Positions 1 to 7,852 of a stretch of 64,000 nt of DNA are shown here, piece after piece. The position numbers and the translations under genes are program-made. Numbering within the stretch: position 1 is the stretch's first letter; each line of letters begins with the position of its first letter. Source of the stretch: Burkholderiaceae bacterium (GTDB lineage: Bacteria; Pseudomonadota; Gammaproteobacteria; Burkholderiales; Burkholderiaceae_C); the NCBI GenBank assembly GCA_024235855.1, contig JACKLN010000001.1, forward strand, positions 529,566-593,565. Direction: 5' to 3'. Under the pieces are notes generated by a model. That model was not told where the DNA came from. It did not search any database and saw only the letters and a program-made list of their open reading frames with translations.

Positions 1-164
1 TCGACGCGGAACTCGGGCGGGTCGAAGGTGCCCGGGGCCAGCGCGTGGCGGAAGGCGATGACGCAGCCGCCGGCGGCCAGCAGCGCGGCGATGTCGGGTT
101 CCGACCGGGCGCGGACGAGGGAAGGCGCCGCCAGGGTGGCGGCCAGCAGGGTACGGCGATGCAT
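1..164 (-). CDS. Histidine phosphatase-like exported protein, N-terminal fragment
   Basis: Only the first 54 codons lie in the window; the gene runs off the left edge. The product begins MHRRTLLAATLAAPSLVRA, a twin-arginine-like signal peptide, so it is probably exported to the periplasm. The following GGCVIAFRHA resembles the strand and RHG-type motif that opens histidine phosphatase domains, with Ala where Gly is usual. It lies only 4 bases after the antiporter stop on the same strand, so the two are probably cotranscribed. The assignment rests on one short motif and is tentative. Confidence 0.5.
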   Translation of the reverse strand, partial: MHRRTLLAATLAAPSLVRARSEPDIAALLAAGGCVIAFRHALAPGTFDPPEFRV

Positions 165-168
165 GGGC

Positions 169-2190
169 TCAGCCCTTCAACAGCTTGGCTTCGGCCAGTG
201 CCAGTGGTTCGGGCAGGCCGGACAGCACCAGCGTATCGCCGGCGGCCAGCACGTGGCCGTCGTCCGGCGGCAAGACCTCACCGCTGGCGCGGCGAAGCTT
301 GGCCACGCTCACGCCCATCGGCGTGAGCAGCAGGTCGCCCAGCGGCTGGCCGACGCTCACCGCCGCCGGCGGCAGCGTCACGCTGGACAGGCGCACCTGC
401 TGCAGTTCATCGGCGGTGTCGTCGTCACGGCCGTGGAACCAGCCGCGCAACAGCGTGTAGCGGGCGTCGCGCGCCTCCTGCACCACGCGGATCACCTTGC
501 GCATCGGCACGCCCACCAGCGCCAGCGCGTGGCTGGCCAGCATCAGGCTGCCCTCGATGGCCTCGGGCACGACGGCCATGGCGCCGGCGGCGCGCAGGCG
601 TTCCATGTCGCTGTCGTCGATGGTGCGCACCAGCACCGGCACCGCCGGCGCGTGCTCGCGCACCAGGCGCAGGATCTTCAGCGCCGACGGCGTATCGGGG
701 TAGCTGACCACCACCGCGTTGGCGCGCGCCAGCCCGGCGGCCATCAGGCTCTGCAGCCGGGCGGCGTCACCGTAGACCACGCTCTGGCCGGCGGCGGCGG
801 CCTGGCGCACGCGGTCGGGGTCCAGGTCCAGCGCCATGTAGGGGATCTGCTGCGTCTCCAGCAGGCGCGCCAGGTTCTGGCCGCTGCGGCCGAAGCCGCA
901 GATGATCACGTGCTTCTCGGTGCGGATGGCCTTCTTGGCGATGGTGGTCAGCGCCACCGACTGCATCAGCCAGTCGCTGGCCACCAGGCGTGAGACCACG
1001 CGGTTGGCATTCATGATCAGGAACGGCGTGGCCAGCATCGACAGCACCATGCTGGCCAGCACCGGGCTCATCCACTCCGGCGCCACCAGGCCGCCGTCGG
1101 CGCCCAGCGTCAGCAGCACGAAGCCGAACTCGCCGGCCTGCGCCAGGTACAGCCCGGTGCGCACCGCCACGCCGGGCGCAGCGCGGAAGGCGTAGGCCAG
1201 CATCGCGATCAGCGCGCCCTTGGCCACCACCGGGATGGTGGTCAGCAGCAGCACCAGCACCCACTGGTCGAGCACCGGCCGCCAGTCCAGCTTCATGCCG
1301 ATGGTGATGAAGAACAGGCCGAGCAGCACGTCGTGGAAGGGCCGGATGTCGGTCTCCACCTGGTGCTTGTACTCCGTCTCGGCGATCAGCATGCCGGCGA
1401 TGAAGGCGCCCAGCGCCAGCGACAGGCCGGCGTGTTCGGTCAGATAGGCCAGGCCCAGCGTGATCAGCAGCAGGTTGAGCACGAAGAGCTCGTCGCTCTT
1501 GCGCCGGGCCACCAGCGTGAGCCACCAGCGCATCACGCGCTGGCCGCCGGTGAGCAGGATGGCCAGCAGCACCGCGGCCTTGACCATGGCCAGGCCGATG
1601 GCCATGGCCAGGTCGGTGCCGCTGGCGTGCAGCGCCGGCACCAGCACCAGCAGCGGCACCACCGCCAGGTCCTGGAACAGCAGGATGCCCATCACGCGGC
1701 GGCCGTGCTCGCTTTCCAGCTCCAGCCGCTCGGCCATCAGCTTGCCGACGATGGCGGTGGACGACATCGCGATCGCCGCGCCCAGCACCACGGCGCCGCG
1801 CCACGACATCTCCCAGCTCTGCCCGGTGATGGCCTGCCAGGCGAACACCAGCATCACGTGGCCGGCCAGCGTGCCCAGCATGGTCAGCGCCACCTGCGAC
1901 AGCCCGAGGCCGAACACGAGCGTGCGCATGCTCTTGAGCTTGGGCAGGTTGAATTCCAGCCCGATCACGAACATCAGGAACACGACACCGAACTCGGCCA
2001 GGTAGCGCACGCTGGCGCTGTCCTGAGCCAGCGCCAGCGCGTTCGGGCCGATCAGCACGCCCACCACCAGGTAGCCCAGCACCGGCGGCAGCTTCAGCGT
2101 GCGGAAGTACACCACCGCGAGCACGGCGGCGACGAGATAGAGCAGGACGAGTTCGAGGGTGCTGGCCATGAGGTCGGCGAAGGCGGGCAC
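169..2190 (-). CDS. Monovalent cation:proton antiporter, Kef/CPA2 type
   Basis: Inner-membrane cation/proton antiporter of the CPA2 (KefB/KefC/YbaL) family, 673 residues, close to the usual length. Residues about 10-395 hold a dozen hydrophobic segments of the Na/H exchanger fold, with the family stretch FQDLAVVPLLV near 172-182. An RCK N-terminal domain follows, with its nucleotide-binding loop GFGRSG at 432-437, and a TrkA-C-like domain closes the protein (about 580-670). RCK domains gate such transporters in response to bound nucleotide or, in KefC, glutathione conjugates. A shorter start at Met8 (MASTLELVL) is possible. It is divergent from kdsD with only 38 bases between, so the promoters must be compact or overlapping. 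The ion preference cannot be read from sequence. Confidence 0.9.
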   Translation of the reverse strand: MPAFADLMASTLELVLLYLVAAVLAVVYFRTLKLPPVLGYLVVGVLIGPNALALAQDSASVRYLAEFGVVFLMFVIGLEFNLPKLKSMRTLVFGLGLSQVALTMLGTLAGHVMLVFAWQAITGQSWEMSWRGAVVLGAAIAMSSTAIVGKLMAERLELESEHGRRVMGILLFQDLAVVPLLVLVPALHASGTDLAMAIGLAMVKAAVLLAILLTGGQRVMRWWLTLVARRKSDELFVLNLLLITLGLAYLTEHAGLSLALGAFIAGMLIAETEYKHQVETDIRPFHDVLLGLFFITIGMKLDWRPVLDQWVLVLLLTTIPVVAKGALIAMLAYAFRAAPGVAVRTGLYLAQAGEFGFVLLTLGADGGLVAPEWMSPVLASMVLSMLATPFLIMNANRVVSRLVASDWLMQSVALTTIAKKAIRTEKHVIICGFGRSGQNLARLLETQQIPYMALDLDPDRVRQAAAAGQSVVYGDAARLQSLMAAGLARANAVVVSYPDTPSALKILRLVREHAPAVPVLVRTIDDSDMERLRAAGAMAVVPEAIEGSLMLASHALALVGVPMRKVIRVVQEARDARYTLLRGWFHGRDDDTADELQQVRLSSVTLPPAAVSVGQPLGDLLLTPMGVSVAKLRRASGEVLPPDDGHVLAAGDTLVLSGLPEPLALAEAKLLKG

Positions 2191-2228
2191 GGCCCTCGTG
2201 GATCCCGGCCGCCTCCTAGAATCACCCG

Positions 2229-3215
2229 ATGCTAAGTCACGGCATCGACGCCGACCGCGTGCGCGCGCTCGCCGCCCAGACCTTCGAGATCGAGGCCAGG
2301 GCGCTGCAGGGCCTGGCCGCGCGGCAGGGCGACGGCTTCGTCGGCGCGGTGCAGGCCATGTTCGCTTGCCGCGGGCGGGTGATCGTGATGGGCATGGGTA
2401 AGAGCGGGCATGTCGGACGCAAGATCGCGGCCACGCTGGCGTCCACCGGCACGCCGGCCTTCTTCGTGCACCCGGCCGAGGCCAGCCACGGCGACCTGGG
2501 CATGGTGCAGCCGGGCGACGTGGTGCTGGCCATCAGCCACAGCGGCGAGAGCGACGAGCTCGGCGCCATCGTGCCGGCCATGCGGCGCCTGGGCGTGGTG
2601 CTGGTGGCGATGACCGGCCGGGCCGACTCCACGCTGGCCCGCCATGCCGACCACGTGGTGGTCAGCGCGGTCGACCAGGAGGCCTGCCCGCTGAACCTGG
2701 CGCCCACGGCCAGCACGGCGGCGCAGATGGCGCTGGGTGACGCGCTGGCCGTGGCCTTGCTCGATGCCCGCGGCTTCCGCGAGGACGACTTCGCGCGTTC
2801 CCACCCGGGCGGCGCGCTGGGCCGCAAGCTGCTGATGCACGTGCGCGACCTGATGCGCCACGGCGACGCCGTGCCACGCGTCGCGCCCGAGGCCAGCTTC
2901 CACGCGCTGCTGCGCGAGATGACGGGCAAGGGCCTGGGCTTCGCGGCGGTGGTGGATGCGCAGGGCCGGCCGGCCGGCATCTTCACCGACGGCGACCTGC
3001 GCCGCCTGATCGAGCGCGGGGCGGACCTGCGTGCGTTGCTCGCGGCCGAGGTGATGCACGCGTCACCGAAGCTGGTGCGCGACGATGCGCTGGCCGTCGA
3101 CGCCGCGGCCGTGATGGAACAGCACCGCGTCACCAGCGTGCTGGTGGTGGACGCCGCCGGCCTGCTGGTGGGCGCGCTGAACTCCAACGACCTGATGCGG
3201 GCGAAGGTGATCTGA
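2229..3215 (+). CDS. kdsD: Arabinose-5-phosphate isomerase KdsD
   Basis: Converts ribulose 5-phosphate to arabinose 5-phosphate, the first committed step of Kdo synthesis for lipopolysaccharide; cytoplasmic. The 328-residue protein has the KpsF/GutQ layout: an SIS domain with GMGKSGH at 55-61 and SHSGESDEL from about 103, then two CBS domains from about residue 210 to the end. Its TGA stop overlaps the kdsC ATG (TGATG), so translation is probably coupled. Together with kdsC and lptC this forms the conserved proteobacterial Kdo/LPS-export cluster. Confidence 0.95.
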   Translation: MLSHGIDADRVRALAAQTFEIEARALQGLAARQGDGFVGAVQAMFACRGRVIVMGMGKSGHVGRKIAATLASTGTPAFFVHPAEASHGDLGMVQPGDVVLAISHSGESDELGAIVPAMRRLGVVLVAMTGRADSTLARHADHVVVSAVDQEACPLNLAPTASTAAQMALGDALAVALLDARGFREDDFARSHPGGALGRKLLMHVRDLMRHGDAVPRVAPEASFHALLREMTGKGLGFAAVVDAQGRPAGIFTDGDLRRLIERGADLRALLAAEVMHASPKLVRDDALAVDAAAVMEQHRVTSVLVVDAAGLLVGALNSNDLMRAKVI

Positions 3216-3793
3216 TGGCCGGGTCCAGCTTTCCGCCGCAGGTGCTGCTGGCGGCCCAGGGCGCGAACCCGGGACGCATCGGCCTGCGGGCCGCGATCTT
3301 CGACGTCGACGGCGTGCTCACCGATGGCCGCCTCTACATCGGCGAGGCTGGCGAGACCGTCAAGGCCTTCTCCACGCTGGACGGCCACGGCCTGAAGCTG
3401 CTGGCGATGGCCGGCATCGTGCCGATGGTGGTGACGGGGCGCGATTCACCCGCCGTGCGCCGCCGGCTGGCCGACCTGGGCCTGCAGCACGCCGCTTTCG
3501 GTGCCCACGACAAGGTGGCCGCGGCCGAAGCGCTGCTGGCGCCGCTGGGCATCGCCTGGGGCGAGGTGGGCGTGATCGGCGACGACTGGCCCGACCTGCC
3601 GTTGTTCGCCCGCGCCGCCTTCGCCTGCGCGCCGGCCAATGCCCATGGCGAGGTCCAGGCTCGCGCCGCCTACGTGACCCGCGCCGCGGGCGGACACGGC
3701 GCGGCACGCGAGTTCTGCGACCTGCTGCTGATGGCCGCCGGCCGCTACGCCGCGCTGCTGGCCGACGTGACCGGCACGCTGGACGCGCGCTGA
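3215..3793 (+). CDS. kdsC: 3-deoxy-D-manno-octulosonate 8-phosphate phosphatase KdsC
   Basis: HAD-family phosphatase that removes phosphate from Kdo-8-phosphate to give Kdo. The 192-residue protein carries motif I DVDGVLTDG at 30-38 (nucleophile D30, acid D32), the VTGRDS motif II region near 72, and GDDWPDLPLF near 126 as the metal-binding motif IV. It has no cap domain, as expected for tetrameric KdsC. The start ATG overlaps the kdsD stop. The first 22 residues before the core are slightly longer than in many homologues. Confidence 0.95.
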   Translation: MAGSSFPPQVLLAAQGANPGRIGLRAAIFDVDGVLTDGRLYIGEAGETVKAFSTLDGHGLKLLAMAGIVPMVVTGRDSPAVRRRLADLGLQHAAFGAHDKVAAAEALLAPLGIAWGEVGVIGDDWPDLPLFARAAFACAPANAHGEVQARAAYVTRAAGGHGAAREFCDLLLMAAGRYAALLADVTGTLDAR

Positions 3794-3806
3794 AGGCGGC
3801 ACCGGC

Positions 3807-4475
3807 ATGGCCGTCGAGATCCAGCTGCCGGACCTGCCGGAGATCGCCATCGGCGGCGAGCGCCGGGCGCCGGCCCGGCACCGCCAGCCGTGGCACCTGC
3901 GCTGGCGCGATGCGCTCGTCAGCTACCTGCCGCTGCTGCTGATGGGCGCGCTGGCGCTGGCCACGTGGTGGCTGGTCAAGAACACCCCGGTGGCGCCGGC
4001 GCCGCGCGAGGCGGTGGTCGAGACCGGCGAGCCGGACTACACGATGCGCAGCTTCGTGCTGCAGCGTTACGCGCCCGACGGCCGCGAGACCGCTCGGCTG
4101 GAGGGTCGCGAGCTGCGCCACTACCCGGGTGACGGCCGCATCGAGATCGATGCGCTGCTGCTGCGCGCCTTCCTGCCCGACGGCCGGGTGATCACGGCCA
4201 CCGCCAGCCGCGCCGTCAGCAACGACGGCGCGACCGAGCTGCAGCTGCAGGGTGGCGCCGAGGTGCTGGGCACCGACAGCGGCGGCCAGCCGGTGGAGAT
4301 CCGCAGCGACTTTCTCCATGCCTTCATCGAGACCGAGGTGGTGCAGACGCACCTGCCGGTCACCGTGAAGCAGGGTCCGAACCAGCTGCGCGCCGGTGGC
4401 CTGCGCTACGACGGCCAGAAGCGCGTCCTGCAGTTCGACGGGCCGGTGCGGGCGTCGCTGTCCACGCCGAGGTGA
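3807..4475 (+). CDS. lptC: LPS export protein LptC
   Basis: Bitopic inner-membrane protein that passes lipopolysaccharide from the LptB2FG transporter to the periplasmic bridge LptA. A 222-residue product with a single membrane segment at about 34-54 followed by a periplasmic beta-rich domain (YTMRSFVLQRYAPDG, TATASRAVSNDG) typical of the LptC/YrbK family. The first 33 residues form a longer cytoplasmic tail than in E. coli. It follows kdsC by 13 bases. The genes usually found next, lptA and lptB, are not here; an SDR gene takes their place. Confidence 0.9.
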   Translation: MAVEIQLPDLPEIAIGGERRAPARHRQPWHLRWRDALVSYLPLLLMGALALATWWLVKNTPVAPAPREAVVETGEPDYTMRSFVLQRYAPDGRETARLEGRELRHYPGDGRIEIDALLLRAFLPDGRVITATASRAVSNDGATELQLQGGAEVLGTDSGGQPVEIRSDFLHAFIETEVVQTHLPVTVKQGPNQLRAGGLRYDGQKRVLQFDGPVRASLSTPR

Positions 4476-4479
4476 TCCC

Positions 4480-5271
4480 ATGAACGACCCCGCCCCCCTC
4501 GTCTTCATCACCGGTGCCTCCAGCGGCATCGGCCAGGCGCTCGCGCTGCGCTACGCCCAGGCCGGCTGGCGGCTGGCGCTGGTGGCCCGCCGCGAGGACG
4601 CGCTGCGCGACTGGGCGCGGGCCCAGGGCCTGGGGCCCGAGCGCTGCGGCATCTACGCCGCCGACGTGGCCGACGTCGACCGCATCGTGGCTGCCGGCCA
4701 GGCCTGCCTCGCGGCGCAAGGCCTGCCCGACGTGGTGATCGCCAACGCCGGCATCAGCGTCGGCATGGACACCGCCGAGCGCGACGACCTGGACGTGATG
4801 CGCGAGACCTTCGCCACCAACAACACCGGCATGGCGGCCACCTTCCACCCGTTCATGGCGGCGATGCGGGCGCAGCGCCGGGGCACGCTGGTGGGCATCG
4901 CCAGCGTGGCGGCCATCCGGGGCCTGCCCGGCCACGCCGCGTACTGCGCCAGCAAGGCCGCGGTGGTGGCCTATTGCGAAAGCCTGCGCGGGGAGTGCCG
5001 GCCGTTCGGCATGAAGGTGGTGACGCTGCTGCCGGGCTACATCGCCACGCCGCTGACGGCAAAGAACCCGTACCCGATGCCGTTCCTGATGAAGCCGGAG
5101 GACTTTGCCGACCAGGCCTTCCGCGCCATCGGGGCCGGCGCGAGCTACCGCGTGATCCCGTGGCCCATGGCCGTCGTGGCCAAGCTGCTGCGCATGCTGC
5201 CGAACCCGCTGTTCGACCGGGCCTTCGCAGGGCGGGGGCGCAAGCCGCGCCGCCCGGCGAAGACGGGGTAG
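4480..5271 (+). CDS. Short-chain dehydrogenase/reductase
   Basis: A 263-residue classical SDR oxidoreductase. The Rossmann motif TGASSGIG is at 11-18, NAG at 89-91, and the catalytic Ser142, Tyr155 and Lys159 (YCASK) are all present. The ATG at 4480 sits 4 bases after the lptC stop; the frame is open further upstream, but that would overlap lptC. The hydrophobic C-terminal stretch MAVVAKLLRMLPNPLFDRAF suggests loose membrane association and a lipid-like substrate, as in other membrane-proximal SDRs, but the substrate is unknown. Position after lptC suggests an envelope role; that is inference. Confidence 0.85.
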   Translation: MNDPAPLVFITGASSGIGQALALRYAQAGWRLALVARREDALRDWARAQGLGPERCGIYAADVADVDRIVAAGQACLAAQGLPDVVIANAGISVGMDTAERDDLDVMRETFATNNTGMAATFHPFMAAMRAQRRGTLVGIASVAAIRGLPGHAAYCASKAAVVAYCESLRGECRPFGMKVVTLLPGYIATPLTAKNPYPMPFLMKPEDFADQAFRAIGAGASYRVIPWPMAVVAKLLRMLPNPLFDRAFAGRGRKPRRPAKTG

Positions 5272-5302
5272 CGCCTCGATCGCAGCGACGGACGGCGTGA
5301 TG

Positions 5303-5333
5303 AAAAAAGGCCCTGCTCAGCAGGGCCTCTTCT
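5303..5333 (-). terminator. Intrinsic terminator of the RRM protein gene
   Basis: A near-perfect hairpin pairs 5308-5317 (AGGCCCTGCT) with 5319-5328. Read on the minus strand it is followed by six T residues (5303-5308), a textbook Rho-independent terminator 30 bases after the RRM gene stop. On the plus strand it is followed only by CTTCTC, so it may act weakly for the SDR operon too. Confidence 0.85.
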
Positions 5334-5364
5334 CATCGCTGGCGCGCGTGGCGCCAGCGCGGGC

Positions 5365-5895
5365 TCAGTAGCCGTTGTCGCCGCCGTAGCCGCCACCGCC
5401 GCCACGGCCACCGCGGTCGCCACCACCGTAGCCGCCACGGCCACCGCCGCCACCGCCGTAGCCGCCGCGACCACCACCGCCGCCGCCGTAGGGGCTGCGG
5501 CCACCGCCACCGCCGCCGTAGCCGCCGCGGTCACCACCACCGCCGCCACCGCCGTAGCCACCGCCACCACCGTAGCCGCCACGGCCACCGCCGCCGCCAC
5601 CGTAGCCGCCACCACCACCGCCGCCGCCGAAGCCGCCGGCCCGCGGCTCACGCGGGCGCGCTTCGTTGACGACGATCGCGCGGCCCTCGAGGGCCTGGCC
5701 GTTCATGCCGTTGATGGCGGCCTGCGCCTCGGCGTCGGAACCCATCTCGACGAAGCCGAAGCCCTTCGAGCGGCCGGTGTCGCGGTCCATCATGACCTTG
5801 GCCGACGTCACGGTGCCGAATTGCGCGAACGCCTGCTGGAGGGAATCGTCGCGCACCGAATAAGCGAGGTTGCCGACGTACAGTTTGTTGCCCAC
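5365..5895 (-). CDS. Glycine-rich RNA-binding protein with one RRM domain
   Basis: Cytoplasmic RNA-binding protein of 176 residues. A single RRM spans about residues 3-80, with RNP2 LYVGNL (5-10) and RNP1 KGFGFVEM (44-51) intact. The remainder is almost entirely Gly with Tyr, Arg and Asp in GGYGGGG-type repeats, the bacterial counterpart of plant GRPs and typical of cyanobacterial and betaproteobacterial cold-induced RRM proteins. Such low-complexity tails can support RNA chaperone activity or condensation. The start is GTG, chosen because the RRM begins directly there; AAGGG lies about 8 bases upstream. It has its own promoter and terminator and stands alone. Confidence 0.92.
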   Translation of the reverse strand: MGNKLYVGNLAYSVRDDSLQQAFAQFGTVTSAKVMMDRDTGRSKGFGFVEMGSDAEAQAAINGMNGQALEGRAIVVNEARPREPRAGGFGGGGGGGGYGGGGGGRGGYGGGGGYGGGGGGGDRGGYGGGGGGRSPYGGGGGGRGGYGGGGGGRGGYGGGDRGGRGGGGGYGGDNGY

Positions 5896-6011
5896 GGGGA
5901 AGCCCTTAACTCAAGAAACAAGAAAACCAATGTCGTGCTTCAACCCGGCGTGAACAGACTCGCGGTCGATTCGGGAGCGATCAGGTGCGGCATACGGACA
6001 CAGGAAATTCC

Positions 6012-6050
6012 ATTATGGGACCGCCTATGCGCATCTTGCAAAGGTGTCAA
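6012..6050 (-). promoter_or_regulatory. Candidate sigma-70 promoter for the RRM protein gene
   Basis: On the minus strand CATAAT (6017 to 6012) is preceded at an 18-base spacing by TTGCAA (6041 to 6036), and a perfect TTGACA lies just upstream (6050 to 6045). Transcription from here would give a 5' leader of roughly 110 bases, as in cold-shock genes with long leaders. These AT-rich hexamers stand out in GC-rich DNA. Which upstream hexamer is used is unclear. Confidence 0.5.
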
Positions 6051-6176
6051 GCCGGAACTGTCGTTTTTGCGCCCGAGGATTTTCCCGGGGCGCGTCTCCC
6101 GATGGTGGGCGGGGCACCGATGCAGTGCGCGGCGGGTCGCCAACGTGCCCTGCAGGCGTGCGCTTAGCATCGCGTC

Positions 6177-6818
6177 ATGGATCTGCTCAAGCCGCTGATC
6201 GCGTTGCTGGCGATCGTCAACCCGGTCGGCGTGCTGCCCTTCTTCATCCACTTCACGCAGGCCTTCTCGCCGGCGCAACGTCGCCAGACGATCCGGGTGA
6301 GCGCGATGGCCGCCGGCCTGGTGGTGGCCGTCAGCGCGCTGGCCGGCACCAAGATCATCGCCTTCTTCGGCATCTCGATCGCGTCGTTCCAGGTCGGCGG
6401 TGGCACGCTGCTGCTGATCAGTGCGCTGCAGATGCTCAATGCCCAACCGGCCGAATCCAAGCCCAGCGACGCCACCGAGGGTCGCGAGAAGGCCGAGGCC
6501 GGCGCCAGCATCGCCGTGGTGCCGCTGACCATCCCGCTGCTCACCGGGCCGGCGACGATCTCGACCATGGTGATCTACGCCGAGCGCACCCGCCACTGGT
6601 GGGAACAGGCCGTGCTGGTGGGCTACGGGCTGGTGGTGGCGCTGGTGACCTTCGCGGTGTTCACGCTGTCGGGCCGCATCGCACGCTTCATCGGGCGCAC
6701 CGGCATCAATGTGATGACGCGCTTGATGGGCCTGATCCTGGCGGCGCTGGCGGTGGAGATCATGGCCGACGGCCTGAGCCAGCTGTTCCCCGTGCTGCAG
6801 ACGAGGCTGGTGCGATGA
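6177..6818 (+). CDS. MarC family integral membrane protein
   Basis: A 213-residue membrane protein of the MarC/UPF0056 family, with about six hydrophobic helices. Family marks include LIALLAIVNPVGVLPFF at the N-terminus and the VPLTIPLLTGPATISTMV loop near residues 120-137. The family's function is unresolved; the original link to multiple antibiotic resistance has not held up. Its stop overlaps the ATG of the next gene (ATGA at 6815-6818), making it the first gene of a three-gene operon. Confidence 0.9.
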   Translation: MDLLKPLIALLAIVNPVGVLPFFIHFTQAFSPAQRRQTIRVSAMAAGLVVAVSALAGTKIIAFFGISIASFQVGGGTLLLISALQMLNAQPAESKPSDATEGREKAEAGASIAVVPLTIPLLTGPATISTMVIYAERTRHWWEQAVLVGYGLVVALVTFAVFTLSGRIARFIGRTGINVMTRLMGLILAALAVEIMADGLSQLFPVLQTRLVR

Positions 6819-7849
6819 GCCTTGCGCTGCCGCGGATCTGGCTGGCGCCGATGGGCGGCGAGGCGGCCTGCGCGCCGCTGGTGGCCGCGGTGTGCAACGC
6901 GGGTGGCCTGGGCTGGCTGGGCGGGGCCTACATGGCGCCGGCGAAGCTGGCGCAGACGGTCGACGCCATCCGCACGCTGACGCCGCTGCCCTTCGGCGTC
7001 AACCTGTTCTGCCCGCAGCCCTGGGTGCGCGACGCCGCACGCGAAGCGGCGTTCACGGCCGCATTGGCCCCGTTCCATGCGGCCCTGGGCCTGCCGCCAC
7101 CGGCCGTGCCGGTGTCCTGCGAGGAGGACTTCGAGGCCCAGCTGGCCGTGCTGCGGGACCGCCGCGTGCCCTGGGTCGGCTTCACGTTCGGCGACCCGGG
7201 CGCCGCGCGCGTGGCGGCCCTGCACGCGGCGGGCGCGGAGGTCGTGGGCACGGTCACGAACGTGCCCGAGGCGGTGCAGCTCGCTGCCAGCGGCTGCGAC
7301 GCGATCGTGGCCCAGGGCGCCGAGGCCGGGGCCCACCGCGGCAGCTTCCTCGGCCCGCGCGACGCCGGGCTGGTCGGCACCCTGGCCCTGGTGCCGCAGG
7401 TGGTGGACGCCGTGTCGGTGCCGGTGGTGGCGGCCGGCGGCATCGCCGATGCGCGCGGCGTCGCGGCGGCGCAGGCGCTGGGTGCCAGCGCCGCCGCGGC
7501 CGGCACGGCCTTCCTGCTGGCCGACGAATGCCCGATCTCGCCGGCCTACCGGGCGGCGCTGGAAACCGGCCAGGGCCACGAGACGGTGCTGACGGCGGCG
7601 TTCTCCGGGCGCTGGGCGCGCGGCCTGGCCAACCGCTTCACCCAGGCCACCGACGCCCTGGTGGCGCGCGGCGAGCTGCCCGACTTTCCCATTCCCAATG
7701 CGATGACGCGCCCGCTGCGCCAGGCCGCCGGCCGCGCAGGCGACGCTGGCGCGCTGTCGCTGTGGGCCGGCCAGGCGCTGCCGTTGGCGCGCCGCGCGCC
7801 GGCCGCCGAGATCGTGCGCCGGCTGGCGGCCGGCTGGAAGGACCGCTGA
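6815..7849 (+). CDS. Nitronate monooxygenase family flavoprotein
   Basis: A 344-residue TIM-barrel FMN enzyme of the nitronate monooxygenase/2-nitropropane dioxygenase family, which oxidises nitronates with oxygen. Visible marks: an N-terminal LAPMGGEA (usual APMAG), GLGWLGG, GFTFGDP, the GAEAGAHRG segment of the flavin site, and the phosphate-binding AAGGIADARGVAAAQALGA. The open frame extends far upstream, but the ATG at 6815, overlapping the marC stop, gives the family N-terminus. It ends 3 bases before the GMC gene. The true substrate is unknown. Confidence 0.85.
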   Translation: MSLALPRIWLAPMGGEAACAPLVAAVCNAGGLGWLGGAYMAPAKLAQTVDAIRTLTPLPFGVNLFCPQPWVRDAAREAAFTAALAPFHAALGLPPPAVPVSCEEDFEAQLAVLRDRRVPWVGFTFGDPGAARVAALHAAGAEVVGTVTNVPEAVQLAASGCDAIVAQGAEAGAHRGSFLGPRDAGLVGTLALVPQVVDAVSVPVVAAGGIADARGVAAAQALGASAAAAGTAFLLADECPISPAYRAALETGQGHETVLTAAFSGRWARGLANRFTQATDALVARGELPDFPIPNAMTRPLRQAAGRAGDAGALSLWAGQALPLARRAPAAEIVRRLAAGWKDR

Positions 7850-7852
7850 CCC

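Noticed and set aside
5365..5651. An alternative alanine/valine-rich frame over the Gly-rich tail of the RRM protein
   Set aside because: It arises because GGN codons read in another frame give Ala/Val/Thr; the RRM protein is clearly the gene.
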